A DNA stretch of 64,000 bases from FEN-1279 sp964501535 (GCA_964501535.1 CAZCSV010000009.1:11524-75523), one strand, 5' to 3'. Positions 53,829 to 62,502 are shown, counted from the first letter of the stretch. Numbers and translations: made by a program. Notes: generated by a model not told the origin, from the letters alone.

Positions 53829-54437
53829 TTAGAATCTAAAAATCTCATTTAGCAATTCTTTTCTCGCATAAAATGCACGGGAGATCGAGCCATGCCCGGG
53901 ACCTTTAGTTCTTGCCTGAATCCATTTTCCGTCTTTTCCTGTCAGAGAAGAGAATCCTTGTGTAATCAATTTATTTCTAATGAATTCATAATCCGCTTCG
54001 ATTTCATCTATGAGTTGTTTTTCTTCAAGGAAATCGAAAGAAGTAACTTTTAGTAATTCGGATTTTTCGTTGTGCTGACCGTACCAACTAACGGCACAAA
54101 ATACTATAGATTTAAGTTTATCCCAACAATGGCTATCGAAAAATGAAGTTGATTTTAGTTTTTCAGGATTGACCATTGTTATAGCCATTGTTTCTTTTGG
54201 TTTATATTTTCCGTTTATTATTTGATAAGCGGTTGATTTCAATTCGAAACCCAATCCATTTGGAGCAGGAATATTATTAGTTGACAAACCTGCAAGGCGC
54301 TCGAGTGTAAGGCCTTTCCAGCCTTTATTCTGTTTGCCATCGATGTATGTAGTTATTCCGAATTGTTTAGCAAGTTTGGATAAATCTTTTCCGATATATT
54401 TTTGCAGATTTTTAATTGCAGTAAGCTTAGTAATCAT
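53829..54437 (-). CDS. MutH/Sau3AI-type restriction endonuclease
   Basis: A 202-residue protein with the MutH/Sau3AI features KGWKGLTLERLAG (about 38-50) and the catalytic strand GLGFELKST (E65, K67). The acidic residue that normally precedes this strand is Asn60 at the Sau3AI position, or Ala58 at the MutH position. Later parts include GKDGKWIQARTKGPGHG. It overlaps the methyltransferase gene by 4 bases, as expected for a type II R-M pair. Its recognition site is unknown. Confidence 0.82.
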   Translation of the reverse strand: MITKLTAIKNLQKYIGKDLSKLAKQFGITTYIDGKQNKGWKGLTLERLAGLSTNNIPAPNGLGFELKSTAYQIINGKYKPKETMAITMVNPEKLKSTSFFDSHCWDKLKSIVFCAVSWYGQHNEKSELLKVTSFDFLEEKQLIDEIEADYEFIRNKLITQGFSSLTGKDGKWIQARTKGPGHGSISRAFYARKELLNEIFRF

Positions 54438-55357
54438 TTTACTAAAGTTAGTTGCGAATCATTTAATTTTATTATATCATTATAACGTGAAATTGCAACA
54501 TTAATATATTTTTTATCGAATTCTATTCCGATAAATTTTCTATCGCCTATCATTTTTGAGGCGATTCCGGTTGTCCCGCTTCCGCAGAAAGGATCGAGTA
54601 TAATAGCATTTTTATTTGTTGAGGCAGTTATAACTCTTTTCAATAATTCGATCGGTTTTTGTGTCGGGTGTTTACCGTATTTTTTTTCATCGGTTTTGGG
54701 TGGATGAATAGCCCAAACAGATCGCATTTGTAAAGAAGGTTTTTTTATGAAGTCAAAAGGATAGTGACCTTCTTTCATTGCTTTATAATCAAAATAGTGT
54801 TTTGCTTTTTTATCTTTCCTTGCCCAGATTAGGGTTTCGTGACTTGCGGTGAAAAATCTACAACTTAAATTTGGAGAGGCATTTGGCTTAAACCATGAAA
54901 TATCATTTAAAATATGGTATCCTTCTTTTTGTAAAATATATCCGCATTGATATATGCTATGGTATGTACCACTAATCCAGATAGTTCCTTCGGGTTTCAG
55001 AATTCTTTTGCATTCGCTTATCCAAGCTTCGTGAAATTTAAAATCTTCTTCAAAGCCCTTGCTTGCATCCCATTTACCTTTATTAACAGAGACCATTCGT
55101 CCTGCGTGGCACGTGAATCCATCATTAGAAAGCATATAAGGAGGATCGGCAAAAATCATATCAACATAATTATCAGGAAATTTAGACATAATAAGCAAAC
55201 AATCGGCATTGTATAGGCAAAAATCAGATGTTTTAAAAACTGGATTCAGATTTTCTTTTTCAACCGTGTCATATTTTGCAATATAATTTACAAGAGCATC
55301 AAGGACATATTCGCTATCTTCTTTGTGGGTTTTATATTTGACAGACTTGTTTTTCAT
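54434..55357 (-). CDS. Type II DNA methyltransferase, beta class
   Basis: A 307-residue SAM-dependent enzyme with motif IV DPPY at residues 71-74, preceding the SAM motif LDPFCGSGTTGIASKMIG near residue 260 with target recognition between them, which is the beta-class order. KHPTQKPIELLKR is also typical. DPPY suggests adenine-N6 (or cytosine-N4) methylation. It is the first gene of the five-gene island operon; the gap 55358-55704 holds a palindromic repeat and the rpsL promoter. Confidence 0.9.
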   Translation of the reverse strand: MKNKSVKYKTHKEDSEYVLDALVNYIAKYDTVEKENLNPVFKTSDFCLYNADCLLIMSKFPDNYVDMIFADPPYMLSNDGFTCHAGRMVSVNKGKWDASKGFEEDFKFHEAWISECKRILKPEGTIWISGTYHSIYQCGYILQKEGYHILNDISWFKPNASPNLSCRFFTASHETLIWARKDKKAKHYFDYKAMKEGHYPFDFIKKPSLQMRSVWAIHPPKTDEKKYGKHPTQKPIELLKRVITASTNKNAIILDPFCGSGTTGIASKMIGDRKFIGIEFDKKYINVAISRYNDIIKLNDSQLTLVK

Positions 55358-55457
55358 TTATCGTAATATATAAATTAAAAGTGAATAAATCTATAAAATT
55401 TATCATTCCATTTCCAAAGTGGAGTTCGGGAACGAACAAAAGAAAAAAATATATTTT

Positions 55458-55525
55458 CTGGATTCCGGCCTAAAATCCCGATTAAAAGAATCGGGATGCA
55501 AAGAACGCACATGCCGGAATGACAG
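55458..55525. repeat. TGTCATTCC palindrome with nested hairpin
   Basis: CTGGATTCCGGC and GCCGGAATGACAG form the outer arms; a second perfect hairpin ATCCCGATT/AATCGGGAT lies between. The outer arms match the family seen at 36259, 45911 and 63391. It marks the right edge of the island. Confidence 0.65.
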
Positions 55526-55704
55526 CGAGAGAGTGGTACAGGTTTGAATTTTATCCTTTTTTCCTCTTATATCCCGTTCATTTTTTACTCTTTCCTTCCT
55601 TTTTCCCCACCAAATTGATACATGTAATATTCTTGACTAAAAATACTATTTTTCGTATATTTATTGTTTGAAAAAATTTTTTTAAACTATAAAAATATTT
55701 ATAT

Positions 55705-56100
55705 TTGCCAACATTAAATCAGTTAGTAAGAAAAGGTAGAAGAGACAAAGTTTATAAGAGTAAAGCACCTGCTATGGATGCTTGTCCTCAGAAAAGAGGC
55801 GTTTGCACGAGGGTTTACACGACTACACCGAAAAAACCCAATTCTGCTTTGAGAAAAGTTGCCAGAGTCAGATTAACCAACGGAATAGAAGTAACCGCAT
55901 ACATTCCCGGCGAAGGTCACAATCTTCAGGAACACTCTATTGTGCTGATTAGAGGCGGAAGGGTAAAGGACCTCCCCGGCGTGAGATATCACATTATCAG
56001 GGGTGCAATAGACACCGCAGGTGTAGCGAACAGGAAAAAAGCCCGCTCGAAATACGGAGCCAAGAAGGCAAAAGAAGTACAGATAGCAGGTAAATCATAA
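55705..56100 (+). CDS. rpsL: 30S ribosomal protein S12
   Basis: A 131-residue protein with the standard S12 sequence: TLNQLVRKGRRDK, PQKRGVCTRVYTTTPKKPNS (Lys at the streptomycin position), and VKDLPGVRYHIIRG. The start is a TTG; no ATG lies nearby and S12 begins P-T-x-N-Q after Met. First gene of the str operon. Confidence 0.96.
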   Translation: MPTLNQLVRKGRRDKVYKSKAPAMDACPQKRGVCTRVYTTTPKKPNSALRKVARVRLTNGIEVTAYIPGEGHNLQEHSIVLIRGGRVKDLPGVRYHIIRGAIDTAGVANRKKARSKYGAKKAKEVQIAGKS

Positions 56101-56125
56101 ATTTTAAAAAGAAATAAATTTACAA

Positions 56126-56593
56126 ATGAGACGTAAAAGAGCTGAAAAAAGAATAAGATTAGCCGACCATAAATATAATGACGTGTTGGTCGGGAGGTTC
56201 ATAAATAACATTATGAAGGAAGGCGAAAAATCGGTTGCACAGAAAATTTTGTATGAAGCTTTCGGAATAATCGAGGAAAAGACGAAATCGGACCCGCTGG
56301 AAGTATTTAATAAAGCAATTACAAACGTTCAGCCGTCTATTGAAGTGCGCTCGAGGCGTGTCGGCGGCTCGAACTATCAGATTCCGACCGAAGTAAGACC
56401 GGACAGGAGAGTAGCTCTCGCAATAAAATGGATTTTAACATATACAAGAGCCAGAAATGAAAAGTCGATGGCTTTAAGGCTTGCAAACGAGCTTATGGCG
56501 GCGGCAGTGGGCGAGGGTAGTTCCGTAAAGAAAAAAGAAGATGTTCACAGAATGGCAGAAGCAAACAAGGCTTTCGCGCATTTCAAATGGTAA
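56126..56593 (+). CDS. rpsG: 30S ribosomal protein S7
   Basis: A 155-residue protein with MRRKRAEKRI at the start, NKAITNVQPSIEVRSRRVGG, YQIPTEVRPDRR and EANKAFAHFKW at the end. It nucleates the head of the 30S subunit. Second gene of the str operon, 25 bases after rpsL. Confidence 0.97.
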   Translation: MRRKRAEKRIRLADHKYNDVLVGRFINNIMKEGEKSVAQKILYEAFGIIEEKTKSDPLEVFNKAITNVQPSIEVRSRRVGGSNYQIPTEVRPDRRVALAIKWILTYTRARNEKSMALRLANELMAAAVGEGSSVKKKEDVHRMAEANKAFAHFKW

Positions 56594-56703
56594 GTAAAGA
56601 ATTCTGAATTATGAATTCTGAATTTAATAAATAGCAATTTTTCTTAATGCCCCGGTCACAAATCGGGGTAATTTTTGAATACAAGAAGGAAATAAATAGA
56701 TTA

Positions 56704-58791
56704 ATGCCTCGGCAGGTAGCAATAGAGAAAACGCGAAATATAGGAATTATGGCGCATATTGATGCCGGTAAAACAACTACGACCGAAAGGATTTTGTATT
56801 ATACCGGTAAAGTGCATCGCATGGGTGAAGTGCACGAAGGTGCGGCTACAATGGACTGGATGGAACAGGAAAAAGAGAGAGGCATTACGATTACTTCCGC
56901 GGCAACAACTTGTCTCTGGAACGAACATCGTATTAATATAATAGATACGCCGGGCCATGTTGATTTCACTGCGGAGGTCGAACGCTCTTTGAGGGTATTG
57001 GACGGTGCAATTGCACTCTTTTGTTCTGTGGGCGGTGTAGAGCCGCAATCGGAAACAGTCTGGAGACAGGCGGATAAATACGGCGTGCCGAGAATCGCAT
57101 TCGTGAATAAAATGGACAGAATAGGAGCGGATTTCTTTAATGCGGTTCAGATGATGAAGAACAGATTGAAAGCGAATGCTGTTCCGATTCATTTACCCGT
57201 CGGGCAGGGCGATATGTATAAGGGAATTATCGATTTGATTACTATGAAGGCAAGAATGTTTAATGAAGATACTCTCGGTGCTACATTTGAAGATATAGAA
57301 ATACCAGCTTCTTTCAGAAAACAGGCAAATGAATACAGACAGAAATTGCTCGAAGCGGTATCCGATGTTGACGATACCTTGCTTGTGAAATTTCTCGAGG
57401 GTAAAGAAATTTCTGCCGAAGAAATTATCGATGTTCTGAGAAAAGCAACGATACAGGTGAAAATAATACCTGTTCTTTGCGGTTCGTCTTTTAAAAATAA
57501 AGGTATACAGAATTTACTCGATAAAGTTGTAGAGCTTCTTCCTTCTCCGCTCGATGCAGGAGAAATCGAAGCACATCACTTGTATACAGATGACCATGTT
57601 AAAAGAGAAGTTTCTGATGATGAAAAATTCACTGCCCTTGCGTTTAAAATAATGACAGACCCCTACGTAGGTAAACTGTGCTTTTTTAGAGTATATGCAG
57701 GAAAAGCCGAAGCCGGGAGTTATATTTACAATTCCGTTAACGGAAAAAAAGAACGGCTTGGCAGAATTTTGCAAATGCATGCAAATCACAGGGAAGACGT
57801 AAAAGAAGTTTTTTGCGGTGATATTGCGGCAGCGGTCGGACTTAAACATACTAGAACCGGCGATACTTTGTGCGACGTTTCAGACCCGATTATAATGGAA
57901 AAAATTACTTTTCCGGAACCTGTTATTCAGATTGCTATAGAGCCGAAAACGAAAGCTGACCAGGACAGGCTCGGAGAATCCCTTGCAAAGCTGTCGGATG
58001 AAGACCCGACTTTCAGAGTAAGCACGGATGAAGAAACGGGGCAGACATTAATTTCGGGAATGGGAGAACTTCACCTCGAAATTATTGTTGACAGGCTGAA
58101 AAGAGAGTTTAAAGTCGATGCTAATATTGGAAAACCGCAGGTAGCTTACAAAGAGACGATTAAAAAGAAAGTTGAAATGGAAGGAAAGTTCATCAGACAG
58201 TCCGGCGGTAAGGGACAGTTCGGTCATGTGTGGATAGAAATTGAACCTAATGAAAAGGGAAAAGGTTTTATATTTGAGAATGCAATAGTGGGTGGCGCAA
58301 TACCAAGAGAATACATTCCCGCGGTTTCACAGGGAATTCAGGAAGCCATGAAAAACGGAGTGCTTGCGGGTTATCCTGTAGAGGACATTAAAGCAAAATT
58401 ATTCGACGGCTCGTATCACGATGTCGATTCTTCGGAAATGGCTTTTAAAATTGCAGGCTCGATTGCATTTAAAGATGCCGCAAGAAAAGCAAATCCCGTA
58501 TTGCTCGAGCCGATTATGGATGTTGAAGTCGTAACGCCCGAGGAATATATGGGTGATGTGATGGGGGATTTGAGCTCGAGAAGAGGAAGAATCGAAGGAA
58601 TGTCTCAGAGAAGCGATGCACAGGTTATTAAAGCATTGGTACCGCTTTCGGAAATGTTCGGCTATGCTACGATTTTACGTTCGATGACGCAGGGACGCGC
58701 AATTTTTACCATGCAGTTTGCTCATTATGATGAAACCCCGAAAAATATTTCGGAACAGATTATTGAAAAAGTAAAAGGAAAACAAAGTTAG
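56704..58791 (+). CDS. fusA: Translation elongation factor G
   Basis: A 695-residue GTPase. The ATG at 56704 is taken, since the 19 extra residues from an upstream ATG are not part of EF-G. G1 AHIDAGKTTTT, G3 DTPGHVDF, G4 NKMD and the C-terminal domains IV-V (SGGKGQFGHVWIE, VTPEEYMGDVMGDLSSRRG) are all present. Drives translocation. Confidence 0.97.
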   Translation: MPRQVAIEKTRNIGIMAHIDAGKTTTTERILYYTGKVHRMGEVHEGAATMDWMEQEKERGITITSAATTCLWNEHRINIIDTPGHVDFTAEVERSLRVLDGAIALFCSVGGVEPQSETVWRQADKYGVPRIAFVNKMDRIGADFFNAVQMMKNRLKANAVPIHLPVGQGDMYKGIIDLITMKARMFNEDTLGATFEDIEIPASFRKQANEYRQKLLEAVSDVDDTLLVKFLEGKEISAEEIIDVLRKATIQVKIIPVLCGSSFKNKGIQNLLDKVVELLPSPLDAGEIEAHHLYTDDHVKREVSDDEKFTALAFKIMTDPYVGKLCFFRVYAGKAEAGSYIYNSVNGKKERLGRILQMHANHREDVKEVFCGDIAAAVGLKHTRTGDTLCDVSDPIIMEKITFPEPVIQIAIEPKTKADQDRLGESLAKLSDEDPTFRVSTDEETGQTLISGMGELHLEIIVDRLKREFKVDANIGKPQVAYKETIKKKVEMEGKFIRQSGGKGQFGHVWIEIEPNEKGKGFIFENAIVGGAIPREYIPAVSQGIQEAMKNGVLAGYPVEDIKAKLFDGSYHDVDSSEMAFKIAGSIAFKDAARKANPVLLEPIMDVEVVTPEEYMGDVMGDLSSRRGRIEGMSQRSDAQVIKALVPLSEMFGYATILRSMTQGRAIFTMQFAHYDETPKNISEQIIEKVKGKQS

Positions 58792-58954
58792 TTATAAGGT
58801 TGTAAAGTTAAATAATGTTTTTATGCGCTTACTTTTTAAGCTTTCAACTTTCAAACTTTCTAACTTAAAGAGTTTGGGTCAGTTCTTTGATATAGGATAG
58901 AAGACTTCGTCAGATTAGACACTTTAGGTCGCTCTATAAAACCCGAATAATCTT

Positions 58955-58993
58955 ACTGAGTTAATTCGAAGTATTAACTTCGATACACTCAGT
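58955..58993 (+). other. Two-part hairpin before tRNA-Ile
   Basis: ACTGAGT pairs with ACTCAGT and, inside it, TCGAAGT pairs with ACTTCGA. No T-run follows, so it may be a structured leader of the tRNA-tuf transcript rather than a terminator. Confidence 0.45.
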
Positions 58994-59019
58994 GGGATTT
59001 ACAAAGGTTATCCGTAGCT

Positions 59020-59093
59020 GGGTCAGTAGCTCAGTTGGTTAGAGCGCGTGCCTTATAAGCACGAGGTCGGAGGTTCAATTCCTCCCTGACCCA
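59020..59093 (+). tRNA. tRNA-Ile(UAU)
   Basis: A full cloverleaf: acceptor GGGTCAG/CTGACCC, D-arm GCTC/GAGC, anticodon stem CGTGC/GCACG with loop CTTATAA (anticodon TAT, reading AUA), T-arm GGAGG/CCTCC with TTCAATT loop. CCA is not encoded. It lies between fusA and tuf. Most bacteria read AUA with a lysidine-modified CAU tRNA, so a UAU isoacceptor is notable. Confidence 0.9.
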
Positions 59094-59154
59094 CTAATAA
59101 AATACGTATTTTAATTAAACATTTAAAAAAACCTTATAAGGAGAAATTAATAAA

Positions 59155-60363
59155 ATGGCAAAAGAAGAACTGGTTCTTTCGAAACCGCACGTTAACATCG
59201 GAACGATAGGACACGTTGACCATGGTAAGACCACTTTGACTGCAGCTATTACAATGGTACTTTCAAGAAAAGGTCAAGCCAAAGTAAAGAAATTCGATGA
59301 AATAGATAAAGCACCCGAAGAGAGAGCAAGAGGTATCACGATTGCTACGGCTCACGTTGAATATGAAACCGAAAAAAGACATTATGCTCACGTGGATTGT
59401 CCAGGACACGCTGACTATATTAAAAATATGATAACCGGTGCGGCACAGATGGACGGTGCCATACTCGTCGTCGCTGCTACGGATGGTCCTATGCCTCAAA
59501 CAAGAGAGCATATCATTTTAGCACGTCAGGTAGGTGTACCGAGAATCGTAGTCTATTTGAATAAAGTCGATGCCGCTGACCCGGAATTACTGGAACTCGT
59601 CGAAGAGGAACTCAGAGACCTTTTGAAAAAAGAACAATTCCCTGGTGATGAAATTCCAATCATCAGAGGAAGTGCTTTGCATGCTATGGAAGCCGGTCTT
59701 GATGAGAAAGTCGGTCTCGACGACCCGCGTTTCAAGAGTATATTTGAATTGATGGAAGCCGTCGATAATTATATTCCCGAACCTGCAAGAGACGTCGATA
59801 AACCTTTCTTGATGTCGGTCGAAGACGTTTTCTCTATCACAGGTAGAGGTACGGTTGCTACGGGAAGAGTTGAAAGAGGAAAAGTTAAAGTCGGCGAAGA
59901 AGTGGAAATAATCGGTCTCGGTGCACATAAAAAATCAGTCGTAACCGGTACCGAAATGTTCAACAAAATCGTAAAAGAAGCTATTGCAGGATTTAACTGC
60001 GGTATACTTTTAAGAGGCGTTGATAAAAAGGAAATCGAAAGAGGAATGGTGCTTGCGAAACCCGGTTCGATTACTCCGCATAAGAAATTCGAGGCTCAGG
60101 TTTATGTCCTGTCGAAAGAAGAAGGCGGAAGGCATACACCGTTCAGCACAAACTACAGACCACAGTTCTATTTCAGAACTACGGACGTTACCGGTGTAGT
60201 TACTTTACCAGATGATATACAAATGGTTATGCCAGGCGATAATATCGACGGTCTTAAAATCGAATTGATAGATACCATCGCTATGGAAGAAGGTCTGAAA
60301 TTCGCTATCAGAGAAGGCGGAAGGACAGTCGGCTCCGGCGTTGTTACGAAAATTGTTGAATAA
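59155..60363 (+). CDS. tuf: Translation elongation factor Tu
   Basis: A 402-residue GTPase with G1 GHVDHGKTTL, the switch RGITIATAHVEYE, G3 DCPGHADY and G4 NKVD, and the domain II-III parts of EF-Tu (SVEDVFSITGRGTVATGR, TTDVTGVVTLP). AAGGAG lies 11-16 bases upstream of the ATG. Delivers aminoacyl-tRNA. Confidence 0.97.
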   Translation: MAKEELVLSKPHVNIGTIGHVDHGKTTLTAAITMVLSRKGQAKVKKFDEIDKAPEERARGITIATAHVEYETEKRHYAHVDCPGHADYIKNMITGAAQMDGAILVVAATDGPMPQTREHIILARQVGVPRIVVYLNKVDAADPELLELVEEELRDLLKKEQFPGDEIPIIRGSALHAMEAGLDEKVGLDDPRFKSIFELMEAVDNYIPEPARDVDKPFLMSVEDVFSITGRGTVATGRVERGKVKVGEEVEIIGLGAHKKSVVTGTEMFNKIVKEAIAGFNCGILLRGVDKKEIERGMVLAKPGSITPHKKFEAQVYVLSKEEGGRHTPFSTNYRPQFYFRTTDVTGVVTLPDDIQMVMPGDNIDGLKIELIDTIAMEEGLKFAIREGGRTVGSGVVTKIVE

Positions 60364-60372
60364 TATTTGTTT

Positions 60373-60414
60373 GTAAAGTTTATAAAGTAAAAAATATTTT
60401 ACTTTATAACTTTA
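60373..60414. other. Long AT-rich hairpin between tuf and rpsJ
   Basis: GTAAAGTTTATAAAGTAAAA and TTTTACTTTATAACTTTAC pair over about 19 bp with one bulged base. The flanking AACTTTACGAACCTTATAA is the reverse complement of TTATAAGGTTGTAAAGTT just after fusA (58793), so it is a small intergenic repeat. It may attenuate or terminate between the genes. Confidence 0.5.
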
Positions 60415-60445
60415 CGAACCTTATAAACTTTTTAACTTAAAAAAA

Positions 60446-60754
60446 TTGGCTACACAAAAAATCAGAATAAAACTAAAATCTTACGACCATACATTGCTTG
60501 ATAAATGGACAGAAAAGATTATTAAGACGATTAAATCTACCGGTGCTATTGTCAGCGGACCTATCCCGTTACCGACTAAGAAAAACGTCTATACGGTACT
60601 AAGGTCGCCTCACGTGGATAAAAAGTCACGAGAGCAGTTTGAAACAAGGTCGCACAAAAGATTAATCGATATATTGAATTCTTCCAATAAGACTGTCGAT
60701 GCTTTGACTAAATTGGATCCTCCTGGTGGGGTTGATATCGAGATTAAAGTATAA
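60446..60754 (+). CDS. rpsJ: 30S ribosomal protein S10
   Basis: A 102-residue protein with a TTG start (TTGGCTACACAA); QKIRIKLKSYDHTLLD and RSPHVDKKSREQFE are characteristic of S10. It is also part of transcription antitermination complexes in other bacteria. First gene of the S10 part of the cluster. Confidence 0.95.
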   Translation: MATQKIRIKLKSYDHTLLDKWTEKIIKTIKSTGAIVSGPIPLPTKKNVYTVLRSPHVDKKSREQFETRSHKRLIDILNSSNKTVDALTKLDPPGGVDIEIKV

Positions 60755-60795
60755 AAACGTAAGATACATTATATTAATTTAAATTCGTTACATAA

Positions 60796-61416
60796 ATGTT
60801 AGGAATATTAGGTCGAAAAATCGGAATGACCACTATGTTCGAAGAGTCCGGTAATGCAGTCCCTTGCACTGTTATAGAGGCGGGACCCTGCGTTATTACT
60901 CAGATTAAAACTAAGGAAAAAGACGGTTATTCCGCCGTTCAGTTTGGCTTTGACATTAAAAAAGAAAAAGCTACTAATAAAGCTCAGAGGGGTATTTATA
61001 AGAAACTTAAAATTTCTCCTTCCCGATACGTCAGGGAAATCAGGGACTTTCCGGTCAACGATTTGAAAGTCGGCGATACTGTTAAAGTCGACATATTTAA
61101 AGTCGGTGAAAAAGTGAAAGTAACCGGAGTATCCAAAGGAAAAGGATTTCAGGGCGGAGTAAAACGCCATAACTTCGCCGGAGGTGTCAGAACTCACGGT
61201 CAGAGTGATAGGGAAAGAGCACCGGGTTCCATAGGAGCCAGCTCCTATCCTTCGAGAGTTTTTAAAGGACAGAAAATGGCAGGCAGAATGGGAAATGACC
61301 ATGTTACTTTGAGAAATCTTAAAGTTGTTAAAATTCTGCCGGATTCGAATTTGATTTTGATTAAAGGTGCCATCCCGGGCGCTAATACGGGTTTTGTTGA
61401 AATATATAAAAACTAA
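60796..61416 (+). CDS. rplC: 50S ribosomal protein L3
   Basis: A 206-residue protein: MLGILGRKIGMTTMF, TGVSKGKGFQGGVKRH and GSIGASSYPSRVFKGQKMAG. Typical L3 length. Two bases before rplD. Confidence 0.96.
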   Translation: MLGILGRKIGMTTMFEESGNAVPCTVIEAGPCVITQIKTKEKDGYSAVQFGFDIKKEKATNKAQRGIYKKLKISPSRYVREIRDFPVNDLKVGDTVKVDIFKVGEKVKVTGVSKGKGFQGGVKRHNFAGGVRTHGQSDRERAPGSIGASSYPSRVFKGQKMAGRMGNDHVTLRNLKVVKILPDSNLILIKGAIPGANTGFVEIYKN

Positions 61417-61418
61417 AA

Positions 61419-62045
61419 ATGGAATTAAAAGTATTTAAAATAGACGGTACGGAAAGCGGCGATACTGTAAAATTACCCGATGAGGTCTTTGCAATCGAAC
61501 CGAATAACCATTTAATCTATCAGGCAGTCAGGTCTTATCTCGCCAATAAAAGACAGGGAACGCACAAAACCAAAGAAAGAAACGAGGTAAAAGGCGGCGG
61601 TAAAAAACCCTACAGGCAAAAAGGCACTGGCGGAGCGAGACGCGGAACAAACCGCTCACCTGTTATGGTAGGCGGCGGAACGATATTCGGACCTAAACCG
61701 CATAAATACAGCGTTGATTTGCCGGTAAAAGCCGCAAGGCTCGCAAGGAAAAGCGCTCTTAGCCTGAAAGCCAAGGGAAATGAAATTAAAGTCGTTGAAG
61801 ATTTCAGTTTCGAAAAACCAAAGACAAAGGATTTGCTCAGTATATTGCAGTCTCTTAACCTCGAGGATGTCAAAACTCTTCTGCTGCTTACGGAAAGAAA
61901 CGACGGTCTGTATAAATCCGGAAGAAATCTTCCGAATCTCAATGTCAAAATTTCCGATAAAGCTGCTACATATGATTTGGTGAATAATAAAATGATTCTT
62001 ATTCAAAAATCTGCAATAGATAATTTGTGTAAAAGTCTTATTTAA
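61419..62045 (+). CDS. rplD: 50S ribosomal protein L4
   Basis: A 208-residue protein with the L4 core KRQGTHKTKERNEVKGGG, PYRQKGTGGARRGTNRSP and GGGTIFGPKPHKY. Also a possible autoregulator of the operon in other bacteria. Confidence 0.95.
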   Translation: MELKVFKIDGTESGDTVKLPDEVFAIEPNNHLIYQAVRSYLANKRQGTHKTKERNEVKGGGKKPYRQKGTGGARRGTNRSPVMVGGGTIFGPKPHKYSVDLPVKAARLARKSALSLKAKGNEIKVVEDFSFEKPKTKDLLSILQSLNLEDVKTLLLLTERNDGLYKSGRNLPNLNVKISDKAATYDLVNNKMILIQKSAIDNLCKSLI

Positions 62046-62057
62046 TTTTTAAAGAAA

Positions 62058-62354
62058 ATGAAAAGAATATTAGTCAGACCATTAATCACGGAAAAAAATA
62101 CTCTGCTTCAGGAACAGCTGAATCAGTATGCTTTTGAAGTAGCAAAGGAAGCCAATAAAATCGAAATTGCCAGAGCTGTCGAAAAGAAATTCAAAGTGAG
62201 AGTACTTAACGTAAGAACATCTGTCGCTAAAGGCAAGAAAAAAAGTCAGTTCACCAAAAGAGGTAAATTCGAGGGTTACAGAGCCGACAGAAAAAAGGCA
62301 GTCGTTACGCTTCATAAAGAAGATAAAATTGATTTTCTCGGTACAACCGAATAA
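62058..62354 (+). CDS. rplW: 50S ribosomal protein L23
   Basis: A 98-residue protein: VRPLITEKNTLLQEQ, YAFEVAKEANKIEIARAVEKKF split at about 24-45, and VRTSVAKGKKK. It is the last ribosomal gene here; rplB, which normally follows, is absent and a sigma factor gene comes next. Confidence 0.94.
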   Translation: MKRILVRPLITEKNTLLQEQLNQYAFEVAKEANKIEIARAVEKKFKVRVLNVRTSVAKGKKKSQFTKRGKFEGYRADRKKAVVTLHKEDKIDFLGTTE

Positions 62355-62502
62355 AGTACCATAATATTGATTTTTCATTTTAAAAAGTATTTTTTGTTCG
62401 TTAATATTATATCGATACTTCAAATAATAAACACCATTTGAAACTATCTTGCTTTTTTTAGCGTTTAAAAATGGAAAAAAAAGCAATGCCTAAATATAAA
62501 AT

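Noticed and set aside
58873..58935. Second tRNA-like sequence after fusA (starts GGGTCAGTTC)
   Set aside because: It shares only the first few bases with tRNA-Ile and cannot form D-, anticodon- and T-arms.
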